This document shows, piece after piece, positions 11,008 to 19,931 of a DNA stretch of 64,000 nucleotides; within the stretch, counting starts at the first letter, position 1, and each line of letters starts with the position of its first letter. The DNA is from Stutzerimonas stutzeri. Its GTDB lineage: Bacteria; Pseudomonadota; Gammaproteobacteria; Pseudomonadales; Pseudomonadaceae. Below the pieces are notes generated by a model that was not told where the DNA came from, did no database searches, and saw only the letters and a list, made by a program, of their open reading frames with translations. Made by a program: the position numbers and the translations under genes. The stretch lies in the NCBI RefSeq assembly GCF_015291885.1, contig NZ_CP036186.1, forward strand, positions 1,997,001-2,061,000. Direction: 5' to 3'.

Positions 11008-12045
11008 TTAACGGCTATGCAGGCGTACCAACGGCAGCAGCTCGTGCTGACCGGTGAGGCGTTTGCCGGCGTGAGCGAGCGGCTGTTCGAGCAGGTGGCG
11101 GCAGAGCAGGGCGCTGCCCAGCGCCAGTACCAGGCCAAGTACTGTGCCGGCGAGACTGGCGGTAGACCCGGTCAGGCCGAGCGAGTGGGTTAGCAGTTCG
11201 CTCAGCCGGTGCATTGCCGGCAGCAACAGATAGAGCGAGTAGCTGAGGCTGCCGAGCCAGACGAGCAGCGGAGTTCGTAATGGCAGGCGACTGGTGAACA
11301 GCAGCAAGGTCACGGTGGCCAGCGCATAGCTGAGCAGATCCCGAGGCCCGACCGTGGCGCCCGCTGACCAACCGGCAAGGAAGATGACCGGCATTACCAG
11401 CAGGTAAAGCCGCAGCGTATAGCGCGCATATTCGCGGGCGCGCCTGCGGGCATAGCTGCTGCTTTCGAGCTGAGCCTCGTACCAGAGCGATGCAAAGAAC
11501 ATCAGTGACAGCACCAGCGGCAACGTCACCGGTAGCGCTGTGCCAATCAGCTGCTGTACCAGCGCGAGCAGCAACGCGGCGGCCAGCAGAACGAGTGCGC
11601 AGCCTGCCCGCAAGCTCACGCTGTGCAACAGTCCAAGCAGCCGCAGCATCAGGCAGAGTGCGTAAAACAGCAGGACTGGCGGTAATGCCCCGTAAGCACC
11701 GATTGTTTCGAATGCGACGCCCGCGGTGGCCGGGGTTACGCCCGGCAACCAGGCCGGGCTGGCCGGCAGCACGATGGCCGTTAGCAGAACGGCCAGCAGA
11801 TAGACGGGCAGCAGGCGCAACAGACGGCGAATGATGAAGCCCCGCTCGGCGTCGACACTGACATGCAGGCTGGCCGGAACGACGAAGCCGCAAGCCAGCA
11901 GAAACCACAGCTGCGCCACAAGCCCAGGGTCCACCACGTGTCGCAGCACCCAGGAGCCGGCCAGCAGTGGCACCAGCAGCGTCTGGAAAATCAGAAGTAT
12001 GGCTGCGCTGCCGCGCAGCGCGTCTATATGCGTCAACCGTTCCAT
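11008..12045 (-). CDS. Acyltransferase-3 family membrane protein (second copy in operon)
   Basis: This 345-residue polytopic protein has the acyltransferase-3 opening (LTHIDALRGSAAILLIFQTL) with about ten transmembrane helices and a C-terminal LLEQPLAHAGKRL motif, which matches the usual family ending (ExP). Unlike typical members, the first-helix histidine expected after the RG motif is not obvious (FQTLLVP), so activity is less sure than for the gene at 6940. Likely role: acyl modification of the polysaccharide made by this operon. Confidence 0.8.
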   Translation of the reverse strand: MERLTHIDALRGSAAILLIFQTLLVPLLAGSWVLRHVVDPGLVAQLWFLLACGFVVPASLHVSVDAERGFIIRRLLRLLPVYLLAVLLTAIVLPASPAWLPGVTPATAGVAFETIGAYGALPPVLLFYALCLMLRLLGLLHSVSLRAGCALVLLAAALLLALVQQLIGTALPVTLPLVLSLMFFASLWYEAQLESSSYARRRAREYARYTLRLYLLVMPVIFLAGWSAGATVGPRDLLSYALATVTLLLFTSRLPLRTPLLVWLGSLSYSLYLLLPAMHRLSELLTHSLGLTGSTASLAGTVLGLVLALGSALLCRHLLEQPLAHAGKRLTGQHELLPLVRLHSR

Positions 12046-12098
12046 GGTCCCGCCTCGCTTGGTGAGAGGTTGAAGGTCGATAAGCGCTTGGCTCGCCG

Positions 12099-13205
12099 TT
12101 AAGGGCGATCCGGTGACCAGGCGATGAACGTTGGCGGGTTGGCCTTGCCCATCAGAGCCTGATCGATCAGCTGCGATACCGTCTGCGCCGAGCGCTTCCA
12201 GGAGTAGCGCTCGACGTTGGCCAGGCCGAGGGTGCGCAGGTCGTCGCGCAGGCGTGCGTCCTGCAGCACGTGGCGCATGCAGCGTGCGATGTCCTCGATG
12301 TTCAGGGGCTCGAAATAGAGCACGCTGTCGCCGAGCACCTCGGGGATCGAGGCGGCCCGTGCTGCGATCACCGGGCAGCCGCAGGCCTGCGCCTCCAGTG
12401 GTGGGATGCCGAAACCTTCGTACAGCGAAGGGAAGACGAACGCTGTCGCGCCCTGGTATTCGCGTACCAGCTGCTCATCGTTGAGTCGGCCGAGTACTCG
12501 CACCCGCGGCTCGCCGCTAACGCTGCAATCGCTGCCAGAAAACACCGAGTGCGAATCGCCGACGATGTGCAGCTCCACGTCATCGAAGCCTTCGAGGCTG
12601 AGGAATGCTGCGACCATTCGTGTGAAGTTCTTGTGCGCATTCGGTGAAGACACGGCTAGCAGATAGGGCCTGCCGTTGTGCTGGCCCGCCGTGTTGACCG
12701 GCGGGTGGAACTTCGCTGCCACCGCATTCGGCACCACGCAGATTTTCTCGCTCGGGTAGCCGTAATAGCGGGCAATTTCCTTGCGCGAGAAATCGCTGAC
12801 GGTGATCAGCGCCTTGATCCGCTTGAGCAGCAACGGCGTAAGGCCTTTGTAGAGGCTGCGGAAAGTACGCGAATAGCTCTCCGGGTGGCGGACGTAGGTA
12901 ATGTCATGATGCGTGGCAATCTGGTTGCGGTAGATCAACGGCGCGGTGTTACACAACGACAGCAGTGGCGGATGCCCGTTACGCGCCAGCCACAGCGGCA
13001 GATCAAGTTGCTCCCAGAGGTGCCCGCGATTACGGCCGATGCGGCGCACCTCCAGACGTTCGGCGCTGGCGCGCGAATGGATGTCGTGAGGGGCGACGAA
13101 TGTCAGGTCTTTGCGCATGGCAGCAAGCTCCAGACAGACCTGTTCGGCAAAACGTTGTACGCCGCGGGTTTCCTGAGTCAGGAAACGAGCGTTGATCACA
13201 ATCAT
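12099..13205 (-). CDS. Glycosyltransferase family 4 (GT-B)
   Basis: A 368-residue GT4 protein. N-domain MIVINARFLTQETRGVQRFA (mannosyltransferase/RfaG-like opening), C-domain nucleotide-sugar site FVFPSLYEGFGIPPLEAQAC with the E-x7-E pair, followed by GCPVIAARAASIPEV. GGAGAG precedes the ATG. 53 bases separate it from the acyltransferase start downstream. A GT-B fold retaining enzyme acting on the repeat unit; specificity unknown. Confidence 0.92.
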   Translation of the reverse strand: MIVINARFLTQETRGVQRFAEQVCLELAAMRKDLTFVAPHDIHSRASAERLEVRRIGRNRGHLWEQLDLPLWLARNGHPPLLSLCNTAPLIYRNQIATHHDITYVRHPESYSRTFRSLYKGLTPLLLKRIKALITVSDFSRKEIARYYGYPSEKICVVPNAVAAKFHPPVNTAGQHNGRPYLLAVSSPNAHKNFTRMVAAFLSLEGFDDVELHIVGDSHSVFSGSDCSVSGEPRVRVLGRLNDEQLVREYQGATAFVFPSLYEGFGIPPLEAQACGCPVIAARAASIPEVLGDSVLYFEPLNIEDIARCMRHVLQDARLRDDLRTLGLANVERYSWKRSAQTVSQLIDQALMGKANPPTFIAWSPDRP

Positions 13206-13384
13206 GAGCGGCTCTCCTTGCGGGAAGGTGCGTCGTTTTCAGAAGCGAGGATGACGAGAGGTCATTGCGCCGCTGGTGAGCAGCGACGCAGGGTCAAAGC
13301 AGAGTGGTCAGCGCCGTGATGACTGGGTTGTCATACGCGCTTGGAATGCGGCGGACGGAGGTGCAAGCGGTTCAGTGATTTCAC

Positions 13385-14707
13385 TCAACCTTCGTGCGGC
13401 ACAGCCCGCAGGCTGACGATCTTCGGGAATCCCGTCAGCTCAACCGTGGCGCTGCAGCCACGATCTTTGCCTGGACATTGCCACTCGGTGCTGGTGGTTA
13501 CTCGTCCGTGCTGTGGCTGTGCGGTATCGATCAGAGCGACCCGCCCAGCATCCTGCGTGCTGGCTTGCAGCTCGACCGAGCGCGGTTTACCAGCGCTCCA
13601 TGCCACGATCAGTTCTTCGTCGCCGCGGGCAAAGCGCAGCATCACCACGTCACCCTTCGCGTTCTCTTCACGTCCAACGAAGGCGTACTGGCTGACGATC
13701 TCGCTGATGGCGCTGAGTACCAGGTATGCCGGCTTCAGTGTGAAGTCCTGCCGAACCAGGCCGAAGTTGTGCTCTCGCTCGGTCTTGTCGGTGCCGTCGT
13801 TTCTGAAGTCGTACCACCACATGCCCTTGATACTGGGGAGCGTTTTGGCGAGGAAGAAGCTGCGGGCGAGATAGGCGGCCTGCAGGGTCTCGTCGATGCC
13901 GCACGCGCCCTGATGCGACGGCCAGGCCATTTCAGTCAAATAGAGCGGCACTGGGCGTCCGGCGGCGCGGGTCAGGTCCTTGTCGACCTCGGTCATCCAT
14001 TCGATCCAGGCTTCAGGTGTGTTACGTCGCCAGCCTCGGCAGTGCACGTAAGGGTGCAGTGACAGGCCGTCCACCGATTGCATCAGCCCGTTCTCCAGCA
14101 GACGCAGGGCGAAGCCGGATTCGATGCCCTGGGTGGTCACGGCACCAGCGAGCACCTTTGCATTGGGTGCGCGCTGGCGGATGATGCCCGAGGCATCGGC
14201 GATTAGCCGTGCGTAATCCTGGGTGAACTCGGGGTCGCGCGGATCTTCGACGTCCCATTCGTTCCATATCTCGTAATAGGCCACCTGGCCCTTCAGCTCT
14301 TCAGTGATGAACTCGACATAGCGGTTGAAAGCTGCTCTGACCGGCTCGGTGCGGGGCTTTTCTCCACCGCCGTAGTGCGAGTTGCCATAGCCGAGGATGA
14401 ACTGGGTGCTCAGCCCTTGAGCGGCGGTTGCCTTGAGATAACGGTGCCAGTGCGGTTCGATCTTCAGCTGCCCAGGCCTGCGCTCCACATAGGCCCAGTG
14501 AGCATCAGTGCGCACGGAGGTGATGCCAGCGTCGCGCATCATCGCGTAGGCACGGCCGCTGGGGTCGCCCTTGTGCAGCTCATGGGCACAGACGCCGACC
14601 ACGAAAGGCTCCTCGATGGTCTGGGCCGGCGCAAATGGGGCAAGGCCTAGCAGGCCGCCCAGCAGCAGGGCGTTGAGCGGGGTAGAGCGCTTCGTCATGT
14701 GGATCAT
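13385..14707 (-). CDS. Secreted glycoside hydrolase, PslG/GH39-like (clan GH-A)
   Basis: This 440-residue protein has a signal peptide (hydrophobic LNALLLGGLLGLAPF, cleavage near APA at residue 28). It has a TIM-barrel glycosidase pattern: the acid/base glutamate in YEIWNEWD (E150), HPYVHC on the central strand, and the nucleophile glutamate in YLTEMAWPS (E259). Size, motif spacing and genomic setting resemble PslG, the endoglycosidase of the Psl operon. Periplasmic hydrolases in exopolysaccharide operons trim or release polymer during export. The start may be the ATG at 14698 instead. The exact GH family is my inference. Confidence 0.85.
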   Translation of the reverse strand: MIHMTKRSTPLNALLLGGLLGLAPFAPAQTIEEPFVVGVCAHELHKGDPSGRAYAMMRDAGITSVRTDAHWAYVERRPGQLKIEPHWHRYLKATAAQGLSTQFILGYGNSHYGGGEKPRTEPVRAAFNRYVEFITEELKGQVAYYEIWNEWDVEDPRDPEFTQDYARLIADASGIIRQRAPNAKVLAGAVTTQGIESGFALRLLENGLMQSVDGLSLHPYVHCRGWRRNTPEAWIEWMTEVDKDLTRAAGRPVPLYLTEMAWPSHQGACGIDETLQAAYLARSFFLAKTLPSIKGMWWYDFRNDGTDKTEREHNFGLVRQDFTLKPAYLVLSAISEIVSQYAFVGREENAKGDVVMLRFARGDEELIVAWSAGKPRSVELQASTQDAGRVALIDTAQPQHGRVTTSTEWQCPGKDRGCSATVELTGFPKIVSLRAVPHEG

Positions 14708-14722
14708 CCGTGAAGGTAGGTC

Positions 14723-16021
14723 TCAGGTCAGGTGCTGCAACTCGGGCAGCCGTTGTGCCGCCAGGTTGTTGCTCGGGGCGCGAGCCGGGGTCAGCACGTG
14801 GGAGATGGCCAGGCCCAGGAAAAGCGTGGCGATGGACACCTCCAGTACATCCGTGGCCCAGGCGACCAGACAGATGCAGAACACGATCGGCAGCAGGGCA
14901 CTGCGCAGCCGCGGGCCACGTTCATGCAGACGCAGCATGAGTGGAAAGGTCAGCAGGTAGAGCAGCACGCCGAATACGCCGAGCATGCCCCACAGGTACA
15001 GCGCGGTGCTGTCGGCGATGCTAAGCAGTTCGAGCCCCGGCAATGGATAGACTTGGCCGGCACTGCCCACGGCACCGAACCCCGCGCCCCACAAGGCCCA
15101 GCCCTCGCGGGTGATGACTTCGATGAAGTTCGGCCAGCTGTTGATCAACCGATCGGCAAAGGAGGCCAGTAGGGTGCCGTTGTTGGCTGCATTTGGGTCC
15201 AGGCTTAGCACCAAGCTGGCCATAGGCAGGGCGAGGCCAACCAGCACTGCAACGAGAAAGGCCGTCGCACTGGCAAAGCGGTAGGCCGTCACTATCAGCA
15301 TCAACAGCGTCAGTACGTACGCTGCGGCAGTGGATTTATTGGTGGTCAGCACGATGCCGATCAGGGCGGCCATGTAGAGCAGTACCCGCAGTAGCCGCGA
15401 GTGCGTGAATGCGGCGATGAACAGGCTGTAGATCGCGATCATCACCGACAGCGCGGTAGACATGCGGGCGAAGCCGCCGATGCGGTCGATGTCGTCGAAT
15501 GCCCAGGAGCGGTTGGCGCTCAGTTCCACCTCGCCGACCATGTAGCTGTAGCCTTTCCAGGGCACGTTGGTGAGCATGTCCAGGGCAATGCCGACAAAGC
15601 TGGCGATCAGACAGAAGCCGATGATCCGCCGCAGGAGCGCCAGCCGTAACTCCAGATGCCGGCCGCAAATAAGGCCGAACAGCAATGGTATGTAGATGAA
15701 CAGGCTGAAACCGATGTTGGCCAGCTCCGCGCCGTGCATCAGTGCCAACTGGGCGGACGTGATAATTCCCAGCAGCACCAGCCAGAACGCCGGCCAGCCG
15801 CGATAGCGCAAAAGCTCCAGGCCCAGCGCGATCAGACAGGCAATCTTGGGCAGGTACAGCAGCCAGGATATTCCGGCCATGTCGAAGTAATAGCGCAGCG
15901 CCCCGGAAAAGGTTTCAGTCAGCAGCAGCGAGGCGACGACCAGCGTCAACAATGTCGGCTTGTCGAAGGCCAACGGATTCGAGTCGCGTCGCCGCGGGGT
16001 AATCAGCAGGCTCTGGTTCAT
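14723..16021 (-). CDS. O-antigen polymerase/ligase-like membrane protein (Wzy/WaaL type)
   Basis: This 432-residue protein is almost entirely hydrophobic, with about 10-12 predicted helices and a large periplasmic-type loop near residues 300-350 (around NSWPNFIEVITREGWALWGAGFG). That layout is typical of Wzy polymerases and WaaL ligases, which have little primary-sequence conservation. In an operon with Wzx and Wzc it is most likely the Wzy repeat-unit polymerase. The start at 16021 (MNQSLLIT) lies inside the 3' end of the upstream GT4 gene, an overlap of 107 bases. Confidence 0.75.
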   Translation of the reverse strand: MNQSLLITPRRRDSNPLAFDKPTLLTLVVASLLLTETFSGALRYYFDMAGISWLLYLPKIACLIALGLELLRYRGWPAFWLVLLGIITSAQLALMHGAELANIGFSLFIYIPLLFGLICGRHLELRLALLRRIIGFCLIASFVGIALDMLTNVPWKGYSYMVGEVELSANRSWAFDDIDRIGGFARMSTALSVMIAIYSLFIAAFTHSRLLRVLLYMAALIGIVLTTNKSTAAAYVLTLLMLIVTAYRFASATAFLVAVLVGLALPMASLVLSLDPNAANNGTLLASFADRLINSWPNFIEVITREGWALWGAGFGAVGSAGQVYPLPGLELLSIADSTALYLWGMLGVFGVLLYLLTFPLMLRLHERGPRLRSALLPIVFCICLVAWATDVLEVSIATLFLGLAISHVLTPARAPSNNLAAQRLPELQHLT

Positions 16022-17225
16022 GGTGGATTCTCGTTCCCTGAAGTGTTTCACGCAGGATGGTCTGGTACTGATCCAGCATGCGTTCCATATCCAGCAGCGG
16101 CAGTACGCTGGCCCGCGCCTGGCTGGCGAGCCGCTGCCGCAGTGCGCCGTCGATGTAGAGCCAGAGCATGGCGATGCCGAGTGAGTCGGGATCATCGGGT
16201 GAGCAGAGCAGGCCATTGCATTCGTCGCGGATGATCTCTGGCAGCCCGCCCATGTTGCTGGCGATCACCGGCAGGTGGTTGGCGCAGCCTTCGACGGCCA
16301 CTAGGCCGAACGGCTCGGCCCACAGCGACGGCACCACCAGCACATCGATGCTCTGCATGAAGGCGTCGCTGTCGCAGTAGCCGAGAAAGCTGACCTTGGT
16401 TGGATCGGCCATGGCCTTGAGCTTGGCCTCGTATTCCAGCTTGCCGCGCCCGGCAATATCCAGCCGCGCATCGATGTCCAGCCGCTGGAACTGCTCGATC
16501 AGCCAGCCGACGCCCTTGTTCTCCGATAGTGTGCCGATGTACCCGAACCGCAGCGGATGGTTGCTGCGTTGCTTTAGATTGCTGTCCTGGCCAGGATTGG
16601 CCGGCGTGCAGTTATGCACCACATGGCGGCGGGCGTGGCTGAAGTAGCCTTGCGTGGCGACTCGTTCGAGCACGAAGCGGCTGACACCGACCACGGTGGC
16701 AACTTGCGCCGACGCACCGGCGTGGCCGAGGCGGAACACCGAGCACAGGCCGCACTGGCGCTGGCAGCACTTGCCGCGATTGAACATCGTGTCCTTTGGG
16801 CAGAGCAGGTACAGGTCGTGCAGCACCTGAACGATGGGCAGCCCCGCAGCGGTGATTTCGTCCCAGGCGGAAATCGACCAGCCGGTGAGGTTGTTGCTGA
16901 CGACGATGTCGGGTCGCTCCTGCTCGATCACGTCGCGTACGTAGCGGCGCATGTCGCTGTTGTAGCGGTCGCGGTAGTGCCAGCCTAATCGGGCAACACG
17001 GCTCGGGCGCTGCTGGGTGTAATGCCAGTAGATGTTGGCCAGGCCGGCGCGATAGATCCGCACGCCTGCCTGAAGCTGCATGTTCAGTCCGGCATCCGGG
17101 CCGGTCGCCAGCACTGCCACCTCACAACCACGCCGCTGCAACCCTTCGGCCAGGTGCCGGAGGATGACTTCTGCGCCGCCGCCGACATGCGGGGTGTAGA
17201 ACGCATTGAGGAATAGGATCTTCAT
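15915..17225 (-). CDS. Glycosyltransferase family 4 (GT-B)
   Basis: A 436-residue GT4 transferase. The N-domain begins MKILFLNAFYTPHVGGGAEV with the glycine-rich loop of the family; the C-domain carries LVVPSLWAEPFGLVAVEGCA (E-x7-E) and PVIASNMGGLPEII. Residues 150-175 hold a cysteine cluster (CCQRQCGLC), seen in a branch of GT4 proteins. The last 35 residues overlap the start of the polymerase gene in another frame, so translational coupling or a long tail is possible. Confidence 0.92.
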   Translation of the reverse strand: MKILFLNAFYTPHVGGGAEVILRHLAEGLQRRGCEVAVLATGPDAGLNMQLQAGVRIYRAGLANIYWHYTQQRPSRVARLGWHYRDRYNSDMRRYVRDVIEQERPDIVVSNNLTGWSISAWDEITAAGLPIVQVLHDLYLLCPKDTMFNRGKCCQRQCGLCSVFRLGHAGASAQVATVVGVSRFVLERVATQGYFSHARRHVVHNCTPANPGQDSNLKQRSNHPLRFGYIGTLSENKGVGWLIEQFQRLDIDARLDIAGRGKLEYEAKLKAMADPTKVSFLGYCDSDAFMQSIDVLVVPSLWAEPFGLVAVEGCANHLPVIASNMGGLPEIIRDECNGLLCSPDDPDSLGIAMLWLYIDGALRQRLASQARASVLPLLDMERMLDQYQTILRETLQGTRIHHEPEPADYPAATRLESVGLRQADIVDAGRRLAAAD

Positions 17226-17287
17226 CGGTTGGCTCGCTGATTGAACCTGTCAGGCTGCTCGCATGGCCCTACGGGCACTCGCCTGGC

Positions 17288-17797
17288 TCAGGAGTAGGAC
17301 TGGAGATAACGGGTGGGTACCCGGACCTTCTGCTCACGCTGCAGCAGGTTGAGCAGGATGACGGAGCGTTCTTCGCCGTCGCTGCTGACGAAGATCGCTT
17401 CGATGTCGCTGAAGCTGCCCCCGCTGACCTGGACCCGTTCGCCGGGTGAGAACGTCGCCGCCGCCATGGTCTGCGGCTGGGCCAGGCGCTGTCGCAACTG
17501 TTCGATCAGCTCGTCGCGTACCGGCGTTGGCTGGCCGCCGAAGCTAACTACGCGGCTGACGCCCCGAGTGGAGCGAATCGGGTACCAGTTGTCGTGAATG
17601 CAATCGAGGCGGATGAACAGGTAGCCCGGAAACAGCGCCTCGCCGGACTTGGTCCCCTGTGAGCCGCGCAAGGGCGCAGGCGCCTTGAGCGGGCGGTAGC
17701 ACTCGAAGTGCTGGCGCTGCAGGTGCTCCTCGGCGCGGGCTTCCTGGCGTGGCTTGGTCTGTATCAGGTACCAGCGTGCGGTATTGCTCGGTGTCAT
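17288..17797 (-). CDS. rfaH: RfaH/NusG-like transcription antiterminator
   Basis: This 169-residue NusG paralog opens with ARWYLIQTKPRQEARAEEHL and contains ALFPGYLFI, the NusG N-domain signature, followed by a C-terminal KOW-type segment (FSPGERVQVSGG). The short length, CYRPLKAP in place of the NusG equivalent, and its place in a polysaccharide operon point to RfaH rather than NusG. RfaH binds RNA polymerase paused at an ops element and suppresses termination across long surface-polymer operons. An exact ops core lies in this operon's leader (26552-26560). GGAAGG precedes the ATG. The IS end is only 86 bases upstream. Confidence 0.9.
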   Translation of the reverse strand: MTPSNTARWYLIQTKPRQEARAEEHLQRQHFECYRPLKAPAPLRGSQGTKSGEALFPGYLFIRLDCIHDNWYPIRSTRGVSRVVSFGGQPTPVRDELIEQLRQRLAQPQTMAAATFSPGERVQVSGGSFSDIEAIFVSSDGEERSVILLNLLQREQKVRVPTRYLQSYS

Positions 17798-17875
17798 GGG
17801 GATGTCCTTCCCTGATTGGCCTGCCCGAATCCCGATGGCAGGCGGAATGTCGTCACGCCAGTGTCAGCGTTGCCC

Positions 17876-17883
17876 TTTTTTCC
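17876..17883. repeat. Target-site duplication, left copy (8 bp)
   Basis: TTTTTTCC directly abuts the left end of the ISL3 element and is repeated exactly at 19189-19196. Eight-base AT-rich duplications are the rule for ISL3 elements. Confidence 0.93.
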
Positions 17884-19188
17884 GGTTCTTCGCGGACTCT
17901 GGGGGAAGAGCGAGTTGACAGTCAGGGAAGCAGGTAAATTGGCAGTCGCCAAACACACCCTTCACCTGTCCCTGCTGTCGCCGTGCATCCTATTGATCTT
18001 GCCTCGTTCTGGCCAGGCTATGACGCCGTTGCCTGCCGTTCATCCGCCAACAACTCCCTTCTGATTGAGCTCGAGCCTCAAGCCGGTTCAGTGCCCAAGT
18101 GCGGGCGTTGTGGTCAGCTCAGTCCGTTGATTCACGAGCGCCGAATTCGTCTGGTGCGCGATCGTGATCTGTTCGATCAGCGCGTCTTGCTTCAACTACC
18201 CGTGCGCCGAGTCGATTGCCTGAACTGTGGTCGGGTGACCGAGCGGATCGACTGGCTGGAGCCTGCATCTCGCCTGACCCGGCGGTTACAGGTCTGGCTC
18301 GAAAGCTTGCTGCGGCTGCTGCCGATCAGCCACGTCAGCCAGCTCACCGGCCTGCACTGGCACACCCTCAAGACGCTCGACAAGCGCCGCCTGCAAGCCG
18401 AGGTAGGCACCTTCTATTCAAGCGGTGTCCGCCGCCTGGTGATGGACGAGTTCGCCCTGCACAAGGGGCATCGCTATGCCACGGTCATCATGGACGCCGA
18501 GCGAACACGGGTGCTGTGGGTCGGCCACGGCAACAGCCGTGAGGCGATCCGCCCGTTCTTTGAATTGCTCGGCGAGCACTGCCAGCAGATTGAGGCGGTG
18601 GCCATGGACATGAACACGGCTTTCGACCTGGAGGTGAAGAAGCATTGCCCGCAGGCCGAAGTGGTGTACGACCTGTTTCACGTCGTCGCGCGCTACGGTC
18701 GGGATGTGATCGACCGAATCCGGGTCGACCAGGCCAACCTTCTGCGCGAAGACAAGCCGGCACGAAAGGCGGTCAAGCAGAGTCGTTGGCTGCTGCTGCG
18801 CAACCGCGACAACCTGAAGGACGGACAGGCCGTGCAGTTACAGGAGCTGCTTGCTGCCAACCAGCCGTTGGCTACGGTCTATGTGCTCAAGGATGCGCTG
18901 AAGGATGTTTGGTACGCCCCCAGCGTACGAGAGGGTTGGCGACGCTGGCGAACCTGGCTGCGACATGCTCGCGAGAGCGACCTCGCGCCGCTGCAACGCT
19001 TCGCTCGCAACCTGCGCAAATACGCGCGAGGCATCCTTGCCAGTGCTCACTTCCACATGCATACCAGCGTCCTTGAGGGTGTTAACAACCGCATCAAGGT
19101 AATCAAGCGCATGGCCTATGGATTCCGGGACTCGGAGTACTTCTTCCTGAAAATCAAGGCCGCCTTCCCCGGGAAAGCGCGATGAACC
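17884..19188 (+). mobile_element. ISL3-family insertion sequence, 1305 bp, complete
   Basis: The ends are imperfect inverted repeats. The left end begins GGTTCTTCGCGGACTCTGGG and the right end read inward begins GGTTCATCGCGCTTTCCCGG; 18 of the first 24 positions agree. The element is bounded by perfect 8-bp direct repeats (17876-17883 and 19189-19196). It contains one full transposase gene in the opposite direction to the polysaccharide operon. The intact duplication, ends and transposase indicate a recent and possibly still mobile insertion. It sits in the last codons of the WbqC-like gene and just upstream of rfaH. Confidence 0.95.
17983..19185 (+). CDS. ISL3-family DDE transposase
   Basis: This 400-residue transposase starts at a GTG (MHPIDLASFW). 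An N-terminal zinc-binding region has paired cysteines (PKCGRCG and DCLNCG). The catalytic core includes VMDEFALHKGHRYATVIMD (first Asp), AMDMNTAFDLEV with YDLFHVV (second Asp), and LEGVNNRIKVIKRMAYGFRD (Glu). Length and motifs are those of ISL3 transposases. The stop codon overlaps the right inverted repeat, as is common for compact IS elements. Confidence 0.96.
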   Translation: MHPIDLASFWPGYDAVACRSSANNSLLIELEPQAGSVPKCGRCGQLSPLIHERRIRLVRDRDLFDQRVLLQLPVRRVDCLNCGRVTERIDWLEPASRLTRRLQVWLESLLRLLPISHVSQLTGLHWHTLKTLDKRRLQAEVGTFYSSGVRRLVMDEFALHKGHRYATVIMDAERTRVLWVGHGNSREAIRPFFELLGEHCQQIEAVAMDMNTAFDLEVKKHCPQAEVVYDLFHVVARYGRDVIDRIRVDQANLLREDKPARKAVKQSRWLLLRNRDNLKDGQAVQLQELLAANQPLATVYVLKDALKDVWYAPSVREGWRRWRTWLRHARESDLAPLQRFARNLRKYARGILASAHFHMHTSVLEGVNNRIKVIKRMAYGFRDSEYFFLKIKAAFPGKAR

Positions 19189-19909
19189 TTTTTTCCTGTC
19201 CCTCGACCACGCTGAAGCGCTGCAGCAATTCCTTGATCTCTTCGCGGCTGTTGAACATCAGCACGTCGATGATCGACAGCGACGGCACGAACGGATGCTT
19301 GAGCTGCGCGTAGGTGACCTCATCCATGCGCAGGAAGCGCAGCAGCAGGCCGTCGGCGCGGAAGCGGGCAGGGCAGTACAGCTCCATGCCGCCGATGGGG
19401 TTGAGGTAGAGCTCGCCGTCCATGCGATGGGTGATCTGGATGACGCGGTCCTGCATGTCCATCTTCGCCGGCAAGCCGAGGCTGGAGCCGCGGTAGATCG
19501 GCGTGCGGATGTTCAGGTAGGCGCAGAGGCAGCGCAGCGAGTTTTCGGTGAACAGCGCCAGATTGCGTTCCGGGCACTGCAGGATGCCGCGGATCAGCGG
19601 CAGCACCGCGTCGCGCTGGGGTGCCTTGGCGTAGCAACGCTCGAGGGTCAGCATCAGCCCCGCGGCTTCCTTGTCGAAGTCGTCGCAGAGCCAGCGCTCG
19701 TTGATGCGCTCGGTCTGGTGGCCCTTCTTCAGCGGGAAGCTGATGAGCTTGGGTTGGCCATTGACGAGAATCCGGTTGCGGTTCATCCAGGAGCCCCTGA
19801 CGAATTGCAGGTCGTCACCCAGCACGAACACGTTGCTGAGTGCGATCAACTGAAAATAGCCCAGGTAGGGAAATAGGTAGGGCTGCATCATCGAGACGGT
19901 TCTGAGCAC
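19154..19909 (-). CDS. WbqC-like family protein, 3' end replaced by IS sequence
   Basis: The protein (251 residues) begins from a GTG with GGAGG 6 bases upstream and quickly shows MMQPYLFPYLGYFQLI, the WbqC family opening. WbqC-like proteins lie beside DegT aminotransferases in O-antigen and capsule loci; their reaction is not firmly established, with amide-type sugar modification proposed. The last residues (FIALSRGRRP after EGQEKR) and the stop come from the IS. Rejoining the flanks without the IS and one duplication gives EGQEKRATLTLA and a stop, so only about six native C-terminal residues are lost and the protein may still work. Confidence 0.85.
   Translation of the reverse strand: MLRTVSMMQPYLFPYLGYFQLIALSNVFVLGDDLQFVRGSWMNRNRILVNGQPKLISFPLKKGHQTERINERWLCDDFDKEAAGLMLTLERCYAKAPQRDAVLPLIRGILQCPERNLALFTENSLRCLCAYLNIRTPIYRGSSLGLPAKMDMQDRVIQITHRMDGELYLNPIGGMELYCPARFRADGLLLRFLRMDEVTYAQLKHPFVPSLSIIDVLMFNSREEIKELLQRFSVVEGQEKRFIALSRGRRP
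19189..19196. repeat. Target-site duplication, right copy (8 bp)
   Basis: TTTTTTCC abuts the right end of the ISL3 element, identical to 17876-17883. On the operon strand it reads GGAAAAAA, within codons of the WbqC-like gene. Confidence 0.93.
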
Positions 19910-19931
19910 GGTGCACCTCCTTGTCTGGCGA

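Noticed and set aside
17640..17720. GGGCGGTAGC on the plus strand inside rfaH
   Set aside because: It is in the opposite orientation to the operon and falls inside rfaH codons (CYRPLK), so not an ops element.
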